A DNA stretch of 43,606 bases, from positions 1-43,606 of the forward strand of contig JACMQD010000147.1 of NCBI GenBank assembly GCA_014377155.1, given 5' to 3'. A program made the translations under genes and the position numbers. The notes beneath the pieces are model-generated. The model was given only the letters and a program-made list of their open reading frames with translations. It searched no databases and was not told where the DNA came from. Origin of the DNA: Herminiimonas sp. (lineage in GTDB: Bacteria > Pseudomonadota > Gammaproteobacteria > Burkholderiales > Burkholderiaceae). Positions within the stretch are counted from its first letter, which is position 1. Every line of letters starts with the position of its first letter. Shown here piece by piece: positions 17,895 through 25,772 of the stretch.

Positions 17895-19052
17895 ATGACT
17901 TACAAAATTAAATCATTGATTGCAACTGCACTGTTGACATGGTCGGTAGCCGGTGTCGCCGCCGAACCGATCAAGATCGGTGTAACCGGTCCGTTCACGG
18001 GCGGTTCTGCGCCAATGGGTGTTTCGATGCGCGACGGTGTGAAAATCGCGGTCAGCGAAATCAATGCCAAAGGCGGCGTCCTCGGTCGCCAGTTCGAACT
18101 GGTCGAGCGCGACGATGAGGCAAAGAACGAGCGCGGTGTCCAGGTTGCCCAGGAATTGATCAACAAGGAAAAAGTCGTTGCCACGGTCGGCTTCATCAAC
18201 ACTGGTGTGGCGCTGGCGTCGCAGCGTTTTTACCAAGAAGCCAAGATTCCTGTAATGAACAACGTTGCGACAGGCAGTATCATCACCAAGCAGTTTGCTG
18301 GACCTGAGCACAAAGAAAACTATATCTTCCGTACTTCGGCCAATGACCAGATTCAATCGGCAATGATTGTCGAGGAAGCGATCACCAAACGGAAATATAC
18401 CAAAGTCGCCATTCTTGCCGACTCGACCAACTATGGCCAGCTCGGCCGCGAAGATCTTGAGAAAGCGCTGAGCGGTAAAGGCATCACGCCGGTTGCCATT
18501 GAGAAGTACAACATCAAAGACGTCGACATGACAGCGCAGCTGCTGAAAGCAAAGCAGGGTGGTGCACAGGCGGTCCTGACCTATGGTATCGGCCCGGAAT
18601 TGGCGCAAATTGCCAATGGCATGGAAAAGCTCAACTGGAAAGTACCGATGATCGGTAGCTGGACACTGTCGATGGGTAATTTCCTTGACAACGCTGGCAA
18701 GAATGGTGACGGCACACTGATGCCGCAAACATTTATTCAGGAAGCAAACACGCCAAAGCGCAAGGCATTCATCGAGGCTTACCAAAAGGCTTACAAGGTA
18801 GAACGTATGCCTTCGCCAGTCTCGGCAGCGCAAGGCTACGATTCGATTTATCTGCTGGCAGCGGCCATCAAGCAAGCTGGAACGACAGATGGCCCGAAAG
18901 TGCGCGAAGCACTTGAAAACCTGAATGAAAAAGTTGATGGTGTCGTTGGCAGCTACAGCAAGCCGTTCTCGAAAGACGATCACGAAGCGATTAAGCCGGG
19001 CATGGCCGTTATGGGTGAAGTCAAGAATGCACGGGTAGCTCTCGCCAAGTAA
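17895..19052 (+). CDS. livK: Branched-chain amino acid-type ABC transporter, periplasmic binding protein (LivK/BraC family)
   Basis: A 385-residue periplasmic binding protein with a signal peptide (cut likely after VAA at 21-23) and a type-1 periplasmic-binding fold: KIGVTGPFTGGSAPMG, SEINAKGGVLGRQFELVERDD and the second-lobe KVAILADSTNYGQLG. It captures leucine-type amino acids, or possibly another small amide or amino acid, for the permease encoded next. The ATG follows AGAGGA at 7 bases. A strong hairpin terminator separates it from livH, so the binding protein can be made in excess over the membrane parts. The substrate is inferred from family only. Confidence 0.9.
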   Translation: MTYKIKSLIATALLTWSVAGVAAEPIKIGVTGPFTGGSAPMGVSMRDGVKIAVSEINAKGGVLGRQFELVERDDEAKNERGVQVAQELINKEKVVATVGFINTGVALASQRFYQEAKIPVMNNVATGSIITKQFAGPEHKENYIFRTSANDQIQSAMIVEEAITKRKYTKVAILADSTNYGQLGREDLEKALSGKGITPVAIEKYNIKDVDMTAQLLKAKQGGAQAVLTYGIGPELAQIANGMEKLNWKVPMIGSWTLSMGNFLDNAGKNGDGTLMPQTFIQEANTPKRKAFIEAYQKAYKVERMPSPVSAAQGYDSIYLLAAAIKQAGTTDGPKVREALENLNEKVDGVVGSYSKPFSKDDHEAIKPGMAVMGEVKNARVALAK

Positions 19053-19092
19053 TGGACGGGCGCGCAGTATTGCAGCGCCCACTTCACTGATC

Positions 19093-19130
19093 GGGCCAGT
19101 CCTCGTGGTATAGGGGCTGGCCCTTTTTTT
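19093..19130 (+). terminator. Terminator between livK and livH
   Basis: GGGCCAG (19093-19099) pairs with CTGGCCC (19117-19123), extended inward by four further pairs including G-U, followed by seven T. It probably ends most transcripts after livK and lets a fraction read into livH. Confidence 0.85.
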
Positions 19131-19264
19131 AGGAACCGTGGCTTGCAGCACCTGAGCCAAGCCGGCAGCCGTCGTCAAACCTGTAGCGATACGGTGAAAG
19201 CGACTGCATGCCATGCGTGCTCTATCAGGCACTTCAGGTTACGCCATCTCACTTAGGCAAAATA

Positions 19265-20155
19265 ATGGAAATTCTTTTACAGCTCGTATTCAGCGGTATT
19301 GCGCTAGGCATGATCTATGCGGTCATCGCCTTCGGATATCAGCTCACTTTTGCCACTTCCGGCACGCTCAATTTCGGTCAGGGTGAAGCGTTGATGCTCG
19401 GTGCCCTGGTCGGACTCAGCATCGTTGGCAGCATTCATGGCGGACCGTACATCAGCTACTGGTTGATGATTCCGATCGTTCTGGTTTTCGGCGCGATGCA
19501 AGGCGTATTCGTCGAATGGATCGGCGTACGGCCGGCCATCAAGATCAAGTCCGAGTTCGGCTGGATCATGTCGACCATCGCCCTTGCAATCATTTTCAAG
19601 AACGTCGCGGAAAATATCTGGGGCAAGGATGACCTCACGTTTCCTACCCCGCTGCCAGCAACGCCGTTCCAAGTATTGGGCGCTAATGTGCAACCGATGC
19701 AAGTAGTAGTGGTGCTCGGTGCGTTGGCCATGATGCTTGCGGTCGAATTATTCAATCGCAAGTCGATCTACGGCAAAGCCGTGGTTGCCACCTCCAACGA
19801 CCGTGACGCTGCCGGTCTGATGGGCATCAACACCAGCGCGGTCATCACATTTTCGTATGCCTTGTCCTCTGCGACCGCGGCGTTTGCGGGTGTGCTAGTC
19901 GCACCACTCACGCTGACCGGCGCGACGATGGGTACGGCGCTTGGCCTGAAAGCTTTTGCAGTCGCGATCATCGGTGGCTTGACGTCGGGCATGGGGGCCG
20001 TGGTCGGCGGTCTGATCCTCGGGATCGCTGAAACGTTGACCGGATTCTATATTTCAACCGGTTACAAGGAAGTGCCTGGCTTGCTGCTTTTGCTGCTCGT
20101 TCTGGCCGTCAAACCAGCGGGACTGTTTGGTAAAACAGCGATCAAGAAAGTCTGA
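19265..20155 (+). CDS. livH: Branched-chain amino acid ABC transporter permease LivH
   Basis: A 296-residue inner-membrane permease with about eight hydrophobic segments and the LivH signatures ATSGTLNFGQGEALMLGA, KSIYGKAVVATSNDRDAAGLMGIN (the cytoplasmic loop that docks the ATPase) and LKAFAVAIIGGLTSGMGAVVGG. ATG 19265 (MEILLQLVFSGIALG) is chosen because the 19 codons upstream are not membrane-like and lie just behind the livK terminator. The stop overlaps the next ATG by one base (TGATG), so it is coupled to the fused livMG gene. Confidence 0.93.
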   Translation: MEILLQLVFSGIALGMIYAVIAFGYQLTFATSGTLNFGQGEALMLGALVGLSIVGSIHGGPYISYWLMIPIVLVFGAMQGVFVEWIGVRPAIKIKSEFGWIMSTIALAIIFKNVAENIWGKDDLTFPTPLPATPFQVLGANVQPMQVVVVLGALAMMLAVELFNRKSIYGKAVVATSNDRDAAGLMGINTSAVITFSYALSSATAAFAGVLVAPLTLTGATMGTALGLKAFAVAIIGGLTSGMGAVVGGLILGIAETLTGFYISTGYKEVPGLLLLLLVLAVKPAGLFGKTAIKKV

Positions 20156-22113
20156 TGATGAACAAGAAAATAATCGCACTTTCCGCAATAGGTATTGTCG
20201 CGCTCGCGCTGTTTCCGCTATTCGTACACAATCCCTACTACATCCACTTGGCCGAGACGATTCTTATCTATGCCATTCTGCTGTTCGGCTTGGATATCGT
20301 GGTCGGTTATACCGGGCAAGTATCGCTCGGCCATGCTGGCTTGTTCGGTATCGGTTCCTACACCACGGGCGTTCTCGTGTTCAAGCTTGGCGTGCCGTTT
20401 TTTATCGCCATGCCAGCAAGTATTGCCGTAACTGCGCTGTTCGGCGCGCTTTTGGCATTGCCAGCGCTGCGGGTTACCGGACCATACCTGGCGATGGTCA
20501 CACTGGCGTTCGGCACGATCATCCAGATCCTGATCAATGAAATGACTTTCCTGACCGAAGGCCCGCTTGGTATCAAGATATCGAAACCTTCTTTTTTCGG
20601 CCATAAGGTCAACGAAGTCGAGTTCTTCTACGTCGTTGCAGTACTGATGGTGGTAGCCCTGATCGTCGTTCATCGTATCCTGAAATCGCATCTCGGCCGC
20701 GCGTTCCAGGCGTTACGAGACAGCCCGATTGCATCGGATTGCATGGGTGTGTCGGTCTACCGCTACAAGGTCTATGCCTTCGTAATCAGCGCAGCGCTGG
20801 CAGGTCTTGCAGGTAGCCTTTACGCTTATTCCGAGGAATACATTTCGCCTAACACCTATAACTTCGAGCTGACAATTCTTTTCTTGCTTGCGGTGATCAT
20901 GGGCGGGCGTAAGACGCGTAGTGGCGCTCTGCTCGGTGCATTGATCGTTGTCATGCTGCCCAGCCTGCTTGCGGATATTCAGCTGTTCCGAAAGATCGCG
21001 ACGATTGCGGCGGTCATTGCGGTCGTGAGCTGCGTGTTCCTGTTGGCAAAAAAACGCAAGACACCACGTGAAATATTGATTCCGGTTGTCGCAACGGTAG
21101 CCATGGCGGTGTTCTCTTATCGCCTGGAAAACATTATCGACTGGCGATTGACCATCTTCGGACTGATGACCTTGTTCGTGGTCTACTACCTGCAGGATGG
21201 AATTATCGGATTTTTCCGAGGCATTTCAGCCAGACCGGTAAAAGCGCATGCTGGTCCCGTCGTGATCGCTGACGAAAGCAAAGCGTGGTCGATGACCGAC
21301 ATTAGCAAGGCGGCAACCGGCAACCTGTTGAGCGCCAAGCAGATTCTGATGCAGTTCGGTGGTCTGAAAGCCTTGAATCTGGTTGATATCAATGTCGTGA
21401 AGGGGTCAGTGCACGGCTTGATCGGACCGAACGGTTCCGGCAAGAGCACGATGATGAATGTGCTGACCGGAATCTACAAGCCGACCGCCGGCGCTGTCGA
21501 ATTCAACGGTCGTGAAATTGCGGGCCAGACGCCGTCATCGATCGCATTGGGCGGCATTGCGCGGACTTTCCAAAACGTGCAGTTGTTCGGCGAAATGACC
21601 GCGATCGAAAACGTTCTGGTCGGTTTGCATCACACTTTCCGCAGCAATGTGGTCGATGTCATGCTCCATACGCCGCGCTATCGTCGTGAGGAAGCCGCCG
21701 CACGGGAACGTGCTGCCAGCATTTTGCAATTTGCCGGCCTGGCTTCACTGGTCGATGAAGAGGCACGCAATCTGCCTTATGGTAAGCAGCGGGTGCTCGA
21801 GATCGGGCGTGCGCTCGGCCTGAATCCGCAGTTACTGCTGCTCGATGAGCCGGCGGCTGGCTTGACGGCGCCTGACATCAAGGAACTGATTGCGATCATT
21901 CGCAAGATTCGACAACACGGCATTACGATCATCCTGATCGAACATCACATGGATGTTGTGATGTCGATCTCGGATACGGTCACGGTTCTGGATTTCGGCC
22001 AGAAGATCGCCGAAGGCAAACCGGCAGCAGTGCAAGCGGACCCGAAAGTTATCGAAGCGTATCTTGGCGGCACGGCAGGCGAAGAGTCGCATGCCGCTCC
22101 GGCCGCAACCTGA
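20155..22113 (+). CDS. livMG: Fused branched-chain amino acid permease LivM and ATPase LivG
   Basis: A 652-residue protein joining two transporter parts that are usually separate. Residues about 1-310 are LivM (DIVVGYTGQVSLGHAGLFGIG; loop SHLGRAFQALRDSPIASDCMGV). Residues about 310-365 contain two further hydrophobic segments, then a linker, and residues about 395-645 are a LivG ATPase with Walker A GPNGSGKST at 424-432, signature region LPYGKQRVLEIGRAL, Walker B LLLLDEP (Asp564, Glu565) and the switch His in LIEHHMD. No stop or frameshift interrupts the join. Start is ATG 20155, or ATG 20158 directly after it. Upstream livH and downstream livF complete the transporter. Confidence 0.92.
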   Translation: MMNKKIIALSAIGIVALALFPLFVHNPYYIHLAETILIYAILLFGLDIVVGYTGQVSLGHAGLFGIGSYTTGVLVFKLGVPFFIAMPASIAVTALFGALLALPALRVTGPYLAMVTLAFGTIIQILINEMTFLTEGPLGIKISKPSFFGHKVNEVEFFYVVAVLMVVALIVVHRILKSHLGRAFQALRDSPIASDCMGVSVYRYKVYAFVISAALAGLAGSLYAYSEEYISPNTYNFELTILFLLAVIMGGRKTRSGALLGALIVVMLPSLLADIQLFRKIATIAAVIAVVSCVFLLAKKRKTPREILIPVVATVAMAVFSYRLENIIDWRLTIFGLMTLFVVYYLQDGIIGFFRGISARPVKAHAGPVVIADESKAWSMTDISKAATGNLLSAKQILMQFGGLKALNLVDINVVKGSVHGLIGPNGSGKSTMMNVLTGIYKPTAGAVEFNGREIAGQTPSSIALGGIARTFQNVQLFGEMTAIENVLVGLHHTFRSNVVDVMLHTPRYRREEAAARERAASILQFAGLASLVDEEARNLPYGKQRVLEIGRALGLNPQLLLLDEPAAGLTAPDIKELIAIIRKIRQHGITIILIEHHMDVVMSISDTVTVLDFGQKIAEGKPAAVQADPKVIEAYLGGTAGEESHAAPAAT

Positions 22114-22126
22114 GCGAGGACCTGAC

Positions 22127-22855
22127 ATGCTTACTATTAAAGATCTACATGCGTCCTACGGCAAGGTTGAAGTGCTGCACGGCATTTCGATGGAAGTCCC
22201 GAAAGGCAAGGTCGTGACACTGATCGGTTCCAATGGCGCCGGCAAGACCACAACCATGCGCGCCATTTCGGGAATGCTCAAGCCCAAAGGCGGGACGGTG
22301 ACGCTGAGCGGGCAGGACGTGACCGGGCTGGAGTCGCACAAGATTGCACGGGCCGGTCTGGCACATTCACCGGAGGGACGGCGCGTTTTCGCGACGATGA
22401 GCGTTACGGACAATTTGTTATTGGGCGCGTTTCCACGTTTTACCGGCTCGCGTCCCCGCGGTGACGTGCACGTCGATCTGGAAAAGGCGCTCGAATTGTT
22501 TCCACGGCTTAAAGAGCGGCAGCATCAGCTTGCCGGTACGCTTTCCGGCGGCGAACAGCAAATGCTGGCGATGGCGCGGGCGGTAATGCTCAACCCGGAC
22601 GTCATTTTGCTCGATGAACCGTCGATGGGCCTGGCGCCGATTCTAGTGGAAGAAGTATTCCGCATCATTTCGCGATTGAAAGAGCGTGGTGTCACCATGC
22701 TGCTTGTCGAGCAATTTGCAGCGGCGGCTCTGAACGTGGCTGACTATGGCTATGTTCTCGAGAATGGGCGCATTTCGGTTCATGGTCCGGCCGATAAGCT
22801 CAAGAACGATCCAGCAGTCAAGGCCGCTTACCTTGGCGGTGGTACCCAGCACTAG
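22127..22855 (+). CDS. livF: Branched-chain amino acid ABC transporter ATPase LivF
   Basis: A 242-residue ABC ATPase, the partner of LivG. Walker A is GSNGAGKTT at 34-42, the signature is LSGGEQQMLAMARA, Walker B is VILLDEPSMGLAP, and the switch His position holds Gln (LLVEQF), as usual for LivF. ATG 22127 follows CGAGGA at 7 bases and lies 13 bases after the stop of livMG. A perfect terminator closes the operon 47 bases downstream. Confidence 0.95.
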   Translation: MLTIKDLHASYGKVEVLHGISMEVPKGKVVTLIGSNGAGKTTTMRAISGMLKPKGGTVTLSGQDVTGLESHKIARAGLAHSPEGRRVFATMSVTDNLLLGAFPRFTGSRPRGDVHVDLEKALELFPRLKERQHQLAGTLSGGEQQMLAMARAVMLNPDVILLDEPSMGLAPILVEEVFRIISRLKERGVTMLLVEQFAAAALNVADYGYVLENGRISVHGPADKLKNDPAVKAAYLGGGTQH

Positions 22856-22902
22856 TTCTTGCTAGAGTTGCCTGTTGCGGCAGTTCGCGCAGCGTGCAAC
22901 CG

Positions 22903-22940
22903 AATCCTGGCCAATGGAAACATTGGCCAGGATTTTTTTT
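22903..22940 (+). terminator. Intrinsic terminator of the liv operon
   Basis: A perfect 14-pair stem (22903-22916 with 22921-22934), GAAA tetraloop and eight T. Very strong rho-independent terminator. Confidence 0.97.
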
Positions 22941-23411
22941 GTTACCTCACATGCATCAATCGCGCTCAAACAAATAGACGCAGCCGAACATCCGATGTGT
23001 ACGGCAAATAGCGACGTTAGTGCAAGCAACTGCTTTCATACGCTCGACAGTGCGGACAGTGGGCTGAAATTAATATTTTGGCATGGTGCGCCTGACGGCA
23101 ATCGCGTTTCCGGGCGTCGCGCTCGGAAAGCAGCATCGCGACTCTGTGGGCTCGGTATCTGGGCGGTGGGTTGCGTTGCTACCGGCATCGGGTTCGATGT
23201 CAACAGGTTCTAAAAAAAACGCCCGCCGTCACGAATTGGGAAAAGCTACCGGTCGTAGTGACGCCCTGCAGAGCCTTAGCGGCCAGGAGTTGATTCTCGC
23301 GCCAGGCACTGCACGGATGTCCGCCCTGATGCCGGATGTGTCTTCAACGCTCTGCGGTCCAATGCGCATCGCGCGGCGCGCTTTGCTACACGAAAACGTG
23401 CGTCGCCTGTT
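22941..23411. other. Intergenic region between the liv terminator and the LysR gene
   Basis: About 470 bases. Rightward frames at 22875-23213 and 23083-23430 (112 and 115 residues) are open, but neither has a ribosome site or any recognisable motif; the first reads through the liv terminator and the second runs into the antisense of the LysR gene. I treat the stretch as non-coding or decayed sequence. Confidence 0.5.
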
Positions 23412-24317
23412 TCATTCCTTGCGCCAGTAATCCGGCCTTACATAGGCGCGCCGCAAGAAATCGACAAACGCGCGAATTCGCACCGGCAAATGGCGCCTCT
23501 GGGCAAAAACGGCATAAATATCATTACAGGGCGCGGCAAATTCATCGAGTAAGGTCACCAGCTTGCCGGACTCGATTTCAACGCCGACTTCCCACATCGA
23601 GCGCCAGGCCAGACCCTTGCCCGCGACTGCCCAGTCGTGCAGTACCTCGCCATCGTTGCACACCATGTTGCCGGCCACCTTCAAGGTAACGTTCTTGCCG
23701 TTCTGGCGGAAAGTCCAGCCACGCTGGCTGCCGTCGCTGCTCATCGAGAGACAATTGTGCGCCGCGAGTTCGTCCAGCGATGCCGGTGCGCCGTGGCGCT
23801 TGATGTAAGCGGGCGAGGCGACCAGCACGCGCTTGTTATCAGCTAGCTTGACGCCGATCAGGTTCGAATCCGACAGCGTGGCGATGCGAATGGCGATGTC
23901 GATTCCTTCACCGATCAGGTCGACCACCCGGTCATTCAGGCTCAGTGTAATGCTGACTTCACGGTGCTCGGCCACGAAGGACGGAATCAGAGGTGCCACA
24001 TGCTGGCGGCCAAAGCCCGCAGGCGCGGACACCACCAGATGACCGGTGGCGTTTGCGCTGCGTTCGGAGACCGCCGATTCGGCATCCTGCAGGTCGGTCA
24101 GTATGCGCTGGCAATCCTCCAGGAACGCGGTGCCTTCATGCGTCAGAACGATCTTGCGCGTGGTGCGCTGTAGTAATTTGACGCCCAGGCGTTTTTCGAG
24201 CGCATCGAGCCTGCGCCCGATCATCGCGGGGGCGATGCCTTCCGCACGCGCGGCCGCGGACAGGCTGCCTCTGGCGACCGCTTCGACGAAAGTGGAAATT
24301 TGCTTGAACTGATCCAT
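23412..24317 (-). CDS. LysR-family transcriptional regulator
   Basis: A 301-residue LysR regulator. The winged helix-turn-helix occupies residues about 1-60 (FVEAVARGSLSAAARAEGIAPAMIGRRLDALEKRLGVKLLQR, cited here as positions 10-52 of the domain in part), followed by the linker helix and a two-lobed effector-binding domain (GHLVVSAPAGFGRQHVAPLI, then GIDIAIRIATLSDSNLIG). It resembles the DsdA/AaeR-type LysR group that often responds to aromatic or other small acids, but no target can be named. An imperfect inverted repeat lies just upstream of the start. The nearest codirectional gene is marC, 84 bases upstream. Confidence 0.9.
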   Translation of the reverse strand: MDQFKQISTFVEAVARGSLSAAARAEGIAPAMIGRRLDALEKRLGVKLLQRTTRKIVLTHEGTAFLEDCQRILTDLQDAESAVSERSANATGHLVVSAPAGFGRQHVAPLIPSFVAEHREVSITLSLNDRVVDLIGEGIDIAIRIATLSDSNLIGVKLADNKRVLVASPAYIKRHGAPASLDELAAHNCLSMSSDGSQRGWTFRQNGKNVTLKVAGNMVCNDGEVLHDWAVAGKGLAWRSMWEVGVEIESGKLVTLLDEFAAPCNDIYAVFAQRRHLPVRIRAFVDFLRRAYVRPDYWRKE

Positions 24318-24325
24318 GGTTCACT

Positions 24326-24395
24326 GACCGTAAAAGGCGCTACGGCTCTTGATTCAGCTGGGAATGATGCGGCCAGTGTAACGACCTTTACGGTC
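24326..24395. repeat. Inverted repeat upstream of the LysR gene
   Basis: GACCGTAAAAGG at 24326-24337 and CCTTTACGGTC at 24385-24395 are inverted copies differing by one A, about 47 bases apart, 9 to 78 bases upstream of the LysR ATG. Paired sites this far apart are compatible with autoregulatory binding by a LysR tetramer; this is inference. Confidence 0.4.
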
Positions 24396-24401
24396 TGTTG
24401 G

Positions 24402-25001
24402 CTACAGGGTTTTCAGGTATGCCCTAATCCCTGCCAGCATCATTTCAACTGCCATCGCTGTCAGGATCAGTCCCATCAGACGTTCGAACGCGGTCATGAC
24501 CCGCGGCCCGAGCGCCATCTGCATGCGCTCCGCGCTCAGTAGCACCAGTAACCAGACGATCGCCACCGCCGACAATGCGGCGACATGAATCATGACTTCA
24601 GTGGTGCTGGTCGAGGAAAATAACAGGACGGTCGCCAGGGCCGAAGGTCCGGCAAGCGCCGGAATGGCCAGCGGCACGATGAACGGCTCATGATCGGATT
24701 CGATATCGCCGAGCACGCCGCCGGGCTGCGGAAACACCATGCGCAACGCGATCAAAAACAAGATCAGGCCGCCACCGATGCGCAGGGCCACCTCCGATAA
24801 TTGCAAGGCCGCGAGGAAATGCTGTCCGAAGAACATGAATACCAGCAGCAGAAAAAACGCGATCGCGCATTCGCGCGCGACCACGCGCCAGCGTCGTTTC
24901 GGTGGCACCTTGGAAAGCGCACTGGCGAAAATCGGTACATTGCCGAACGGGTCGGTCACCAACAATAGAAGGATGAAGGACTGAAAAAAGCTTTGGGTCA
25001 T
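24402..25001 (-). CDS. MarC-family integral membrane protein
   Basis: A 199-residue protein with six hydrophobic segments and the MarC/NAAT family marks LLLVTDPFGNVPIFASAL near the N-terminus and PLAIPALAGPSALATVLLFSS in the middle. MarC proteins were once linked to multiple antibiotic resistance, but the function is not established; related proteins have been proposed to move small neutral amino acids. ATG 25001 has no evident ribosome site. It runs toward the LysR gene on the same strand, and a 7-pair hairpin (AAGGCGG/CCGCCTT, 25025-25049) lies in its upstream region. Confidence 0.88.
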   Translation of the reverse strand: MTQSFFQSFILLLLVTDPFGNVPIFASALSKVPPKRRWRVVARECAIAFFLLLVFMFFGQHFLAALQLSEVALRIGGGLILFLIALRMVFPQPGGVLGDIESDHEPFIVPLAIPALAGPSALATVLLFSSTSTTEVMIHVAALSAVAIVWLLVLLSAERMQMALGPRVMTAFERLMGLILTAMAVEMMLAGIRAYLKTL

Positions 25002-25138
25002 ATTATCGAATGGGTTCGCTGATCAAGGCGGCGCCTGATGCACCGCCTTCCGGTCGTCATGCTAACAGCGACGCAACGAAATTAAATTCGATAATTACGC
25101 ATGATCGAACGCTTTGCACCACCTCGATGCCTGCGAAG

Positions 25139-25645
25139 TCAGTATTTCCCCATGAAATCCTTCTTGCCAACCTCGACGCCGTTGTGACGCAGGATTGCGT
25201 AGGCAGTCGTCACATGAAAAAAGAATTGCGGAAGTGCGTAGTGCACAAGGTACTGCTGGCCCTTGAAGGTTTTGCTGTTGGGGCCGGCACTTGTGGAGAT
25301 ATCGCGCTCCTCGCTGCCATCGATCTGCGCTTGCGGTAGTGCGGAAATAAAGGCTGTGGCTTTGGCAATGCGCGCCTTGAGGTCGCCGAAGCTGACTTCG
25401 GTGTCTTCGTACTTCGGTACCTCGACGCCTGCCAGGCGAGCCGATGCGCCCTTGGCAAAATCGCTGGCGATCTGGATCTGGCGCGTGAACGCAAGCATGT
25501 CCGGGAACAAACGCGCCTGCAGCAAGGCCGCCGGTTCGATCTTGCGGGCTGTTGCATGCGCTTCGGCTTTGTCGAGTACAGCGGAGAGGCTGTCAAGCAT
25601 CTGGATAAATACGGGGACGGATGCTGCGTACATGGAAAGGGACAT
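25139..25645 (-). CDS. DUF1993 family protein
   Basis: A 168-residue soluble protein recognised as DUF1993 by its N-terminal SLSMYAASVPVFIQMLDSLSAVLDKA, the central PDMLAFTRQIQIASDFAKG and the C-terminal FFFHVTTAYAILRHNGVEVGKKDFMG. The helical pattern recalls the DinB-like four-helix-bundle group. No enzymatic activity is known. ATG 25645 has a strong ribosome site (AGGAG, 7 bases). It diverges from the molybdenum hydroxylase gene across 127 bases. Confidence 0.88.
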   Translation of the reverse strand: MSLSMYAASVPVFIQMLDSLSAVLDKAEAHATARKIEPAALLQARLFPDMLAFTRQIQIASDFAKGASARLAGVEVPKYEDTEVSFGDLKARIAKATAFISALPQAQIDGSEERDISTSAGPNSKTFKGQQYLVHYALPQFFFHVTTAYAILRHNGVEVGKKDFMGKY

Positions 25646-25772
25646 GGCTGACTCCTGTTGAAAAGTGCAGCGATCATAACAAGTCGAACGCAAATGTGCT
25701 GGCGGCGCGTTTTCGCGGTAGGATGCCACAGCTTCGAATAATGACGTACGACAAAATTAAGCTGGAGACACT

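Noticed and set aside
22875..23430. Two rightward frames of 112 and 115 residues between the liv operon and the LysR gene
   Set aside because: One passes through the liv terminator and both lack ribosome sites, hydrophobic segments or motifs.
23861..23871. tRNA T-arm-like GGTTCGAATCC
   Set aside because: It lies in the coding sequence of the LysR gene (codes part of SDSNLIG, antisense) and no acceptor, D or anticodon arm surrounds it.
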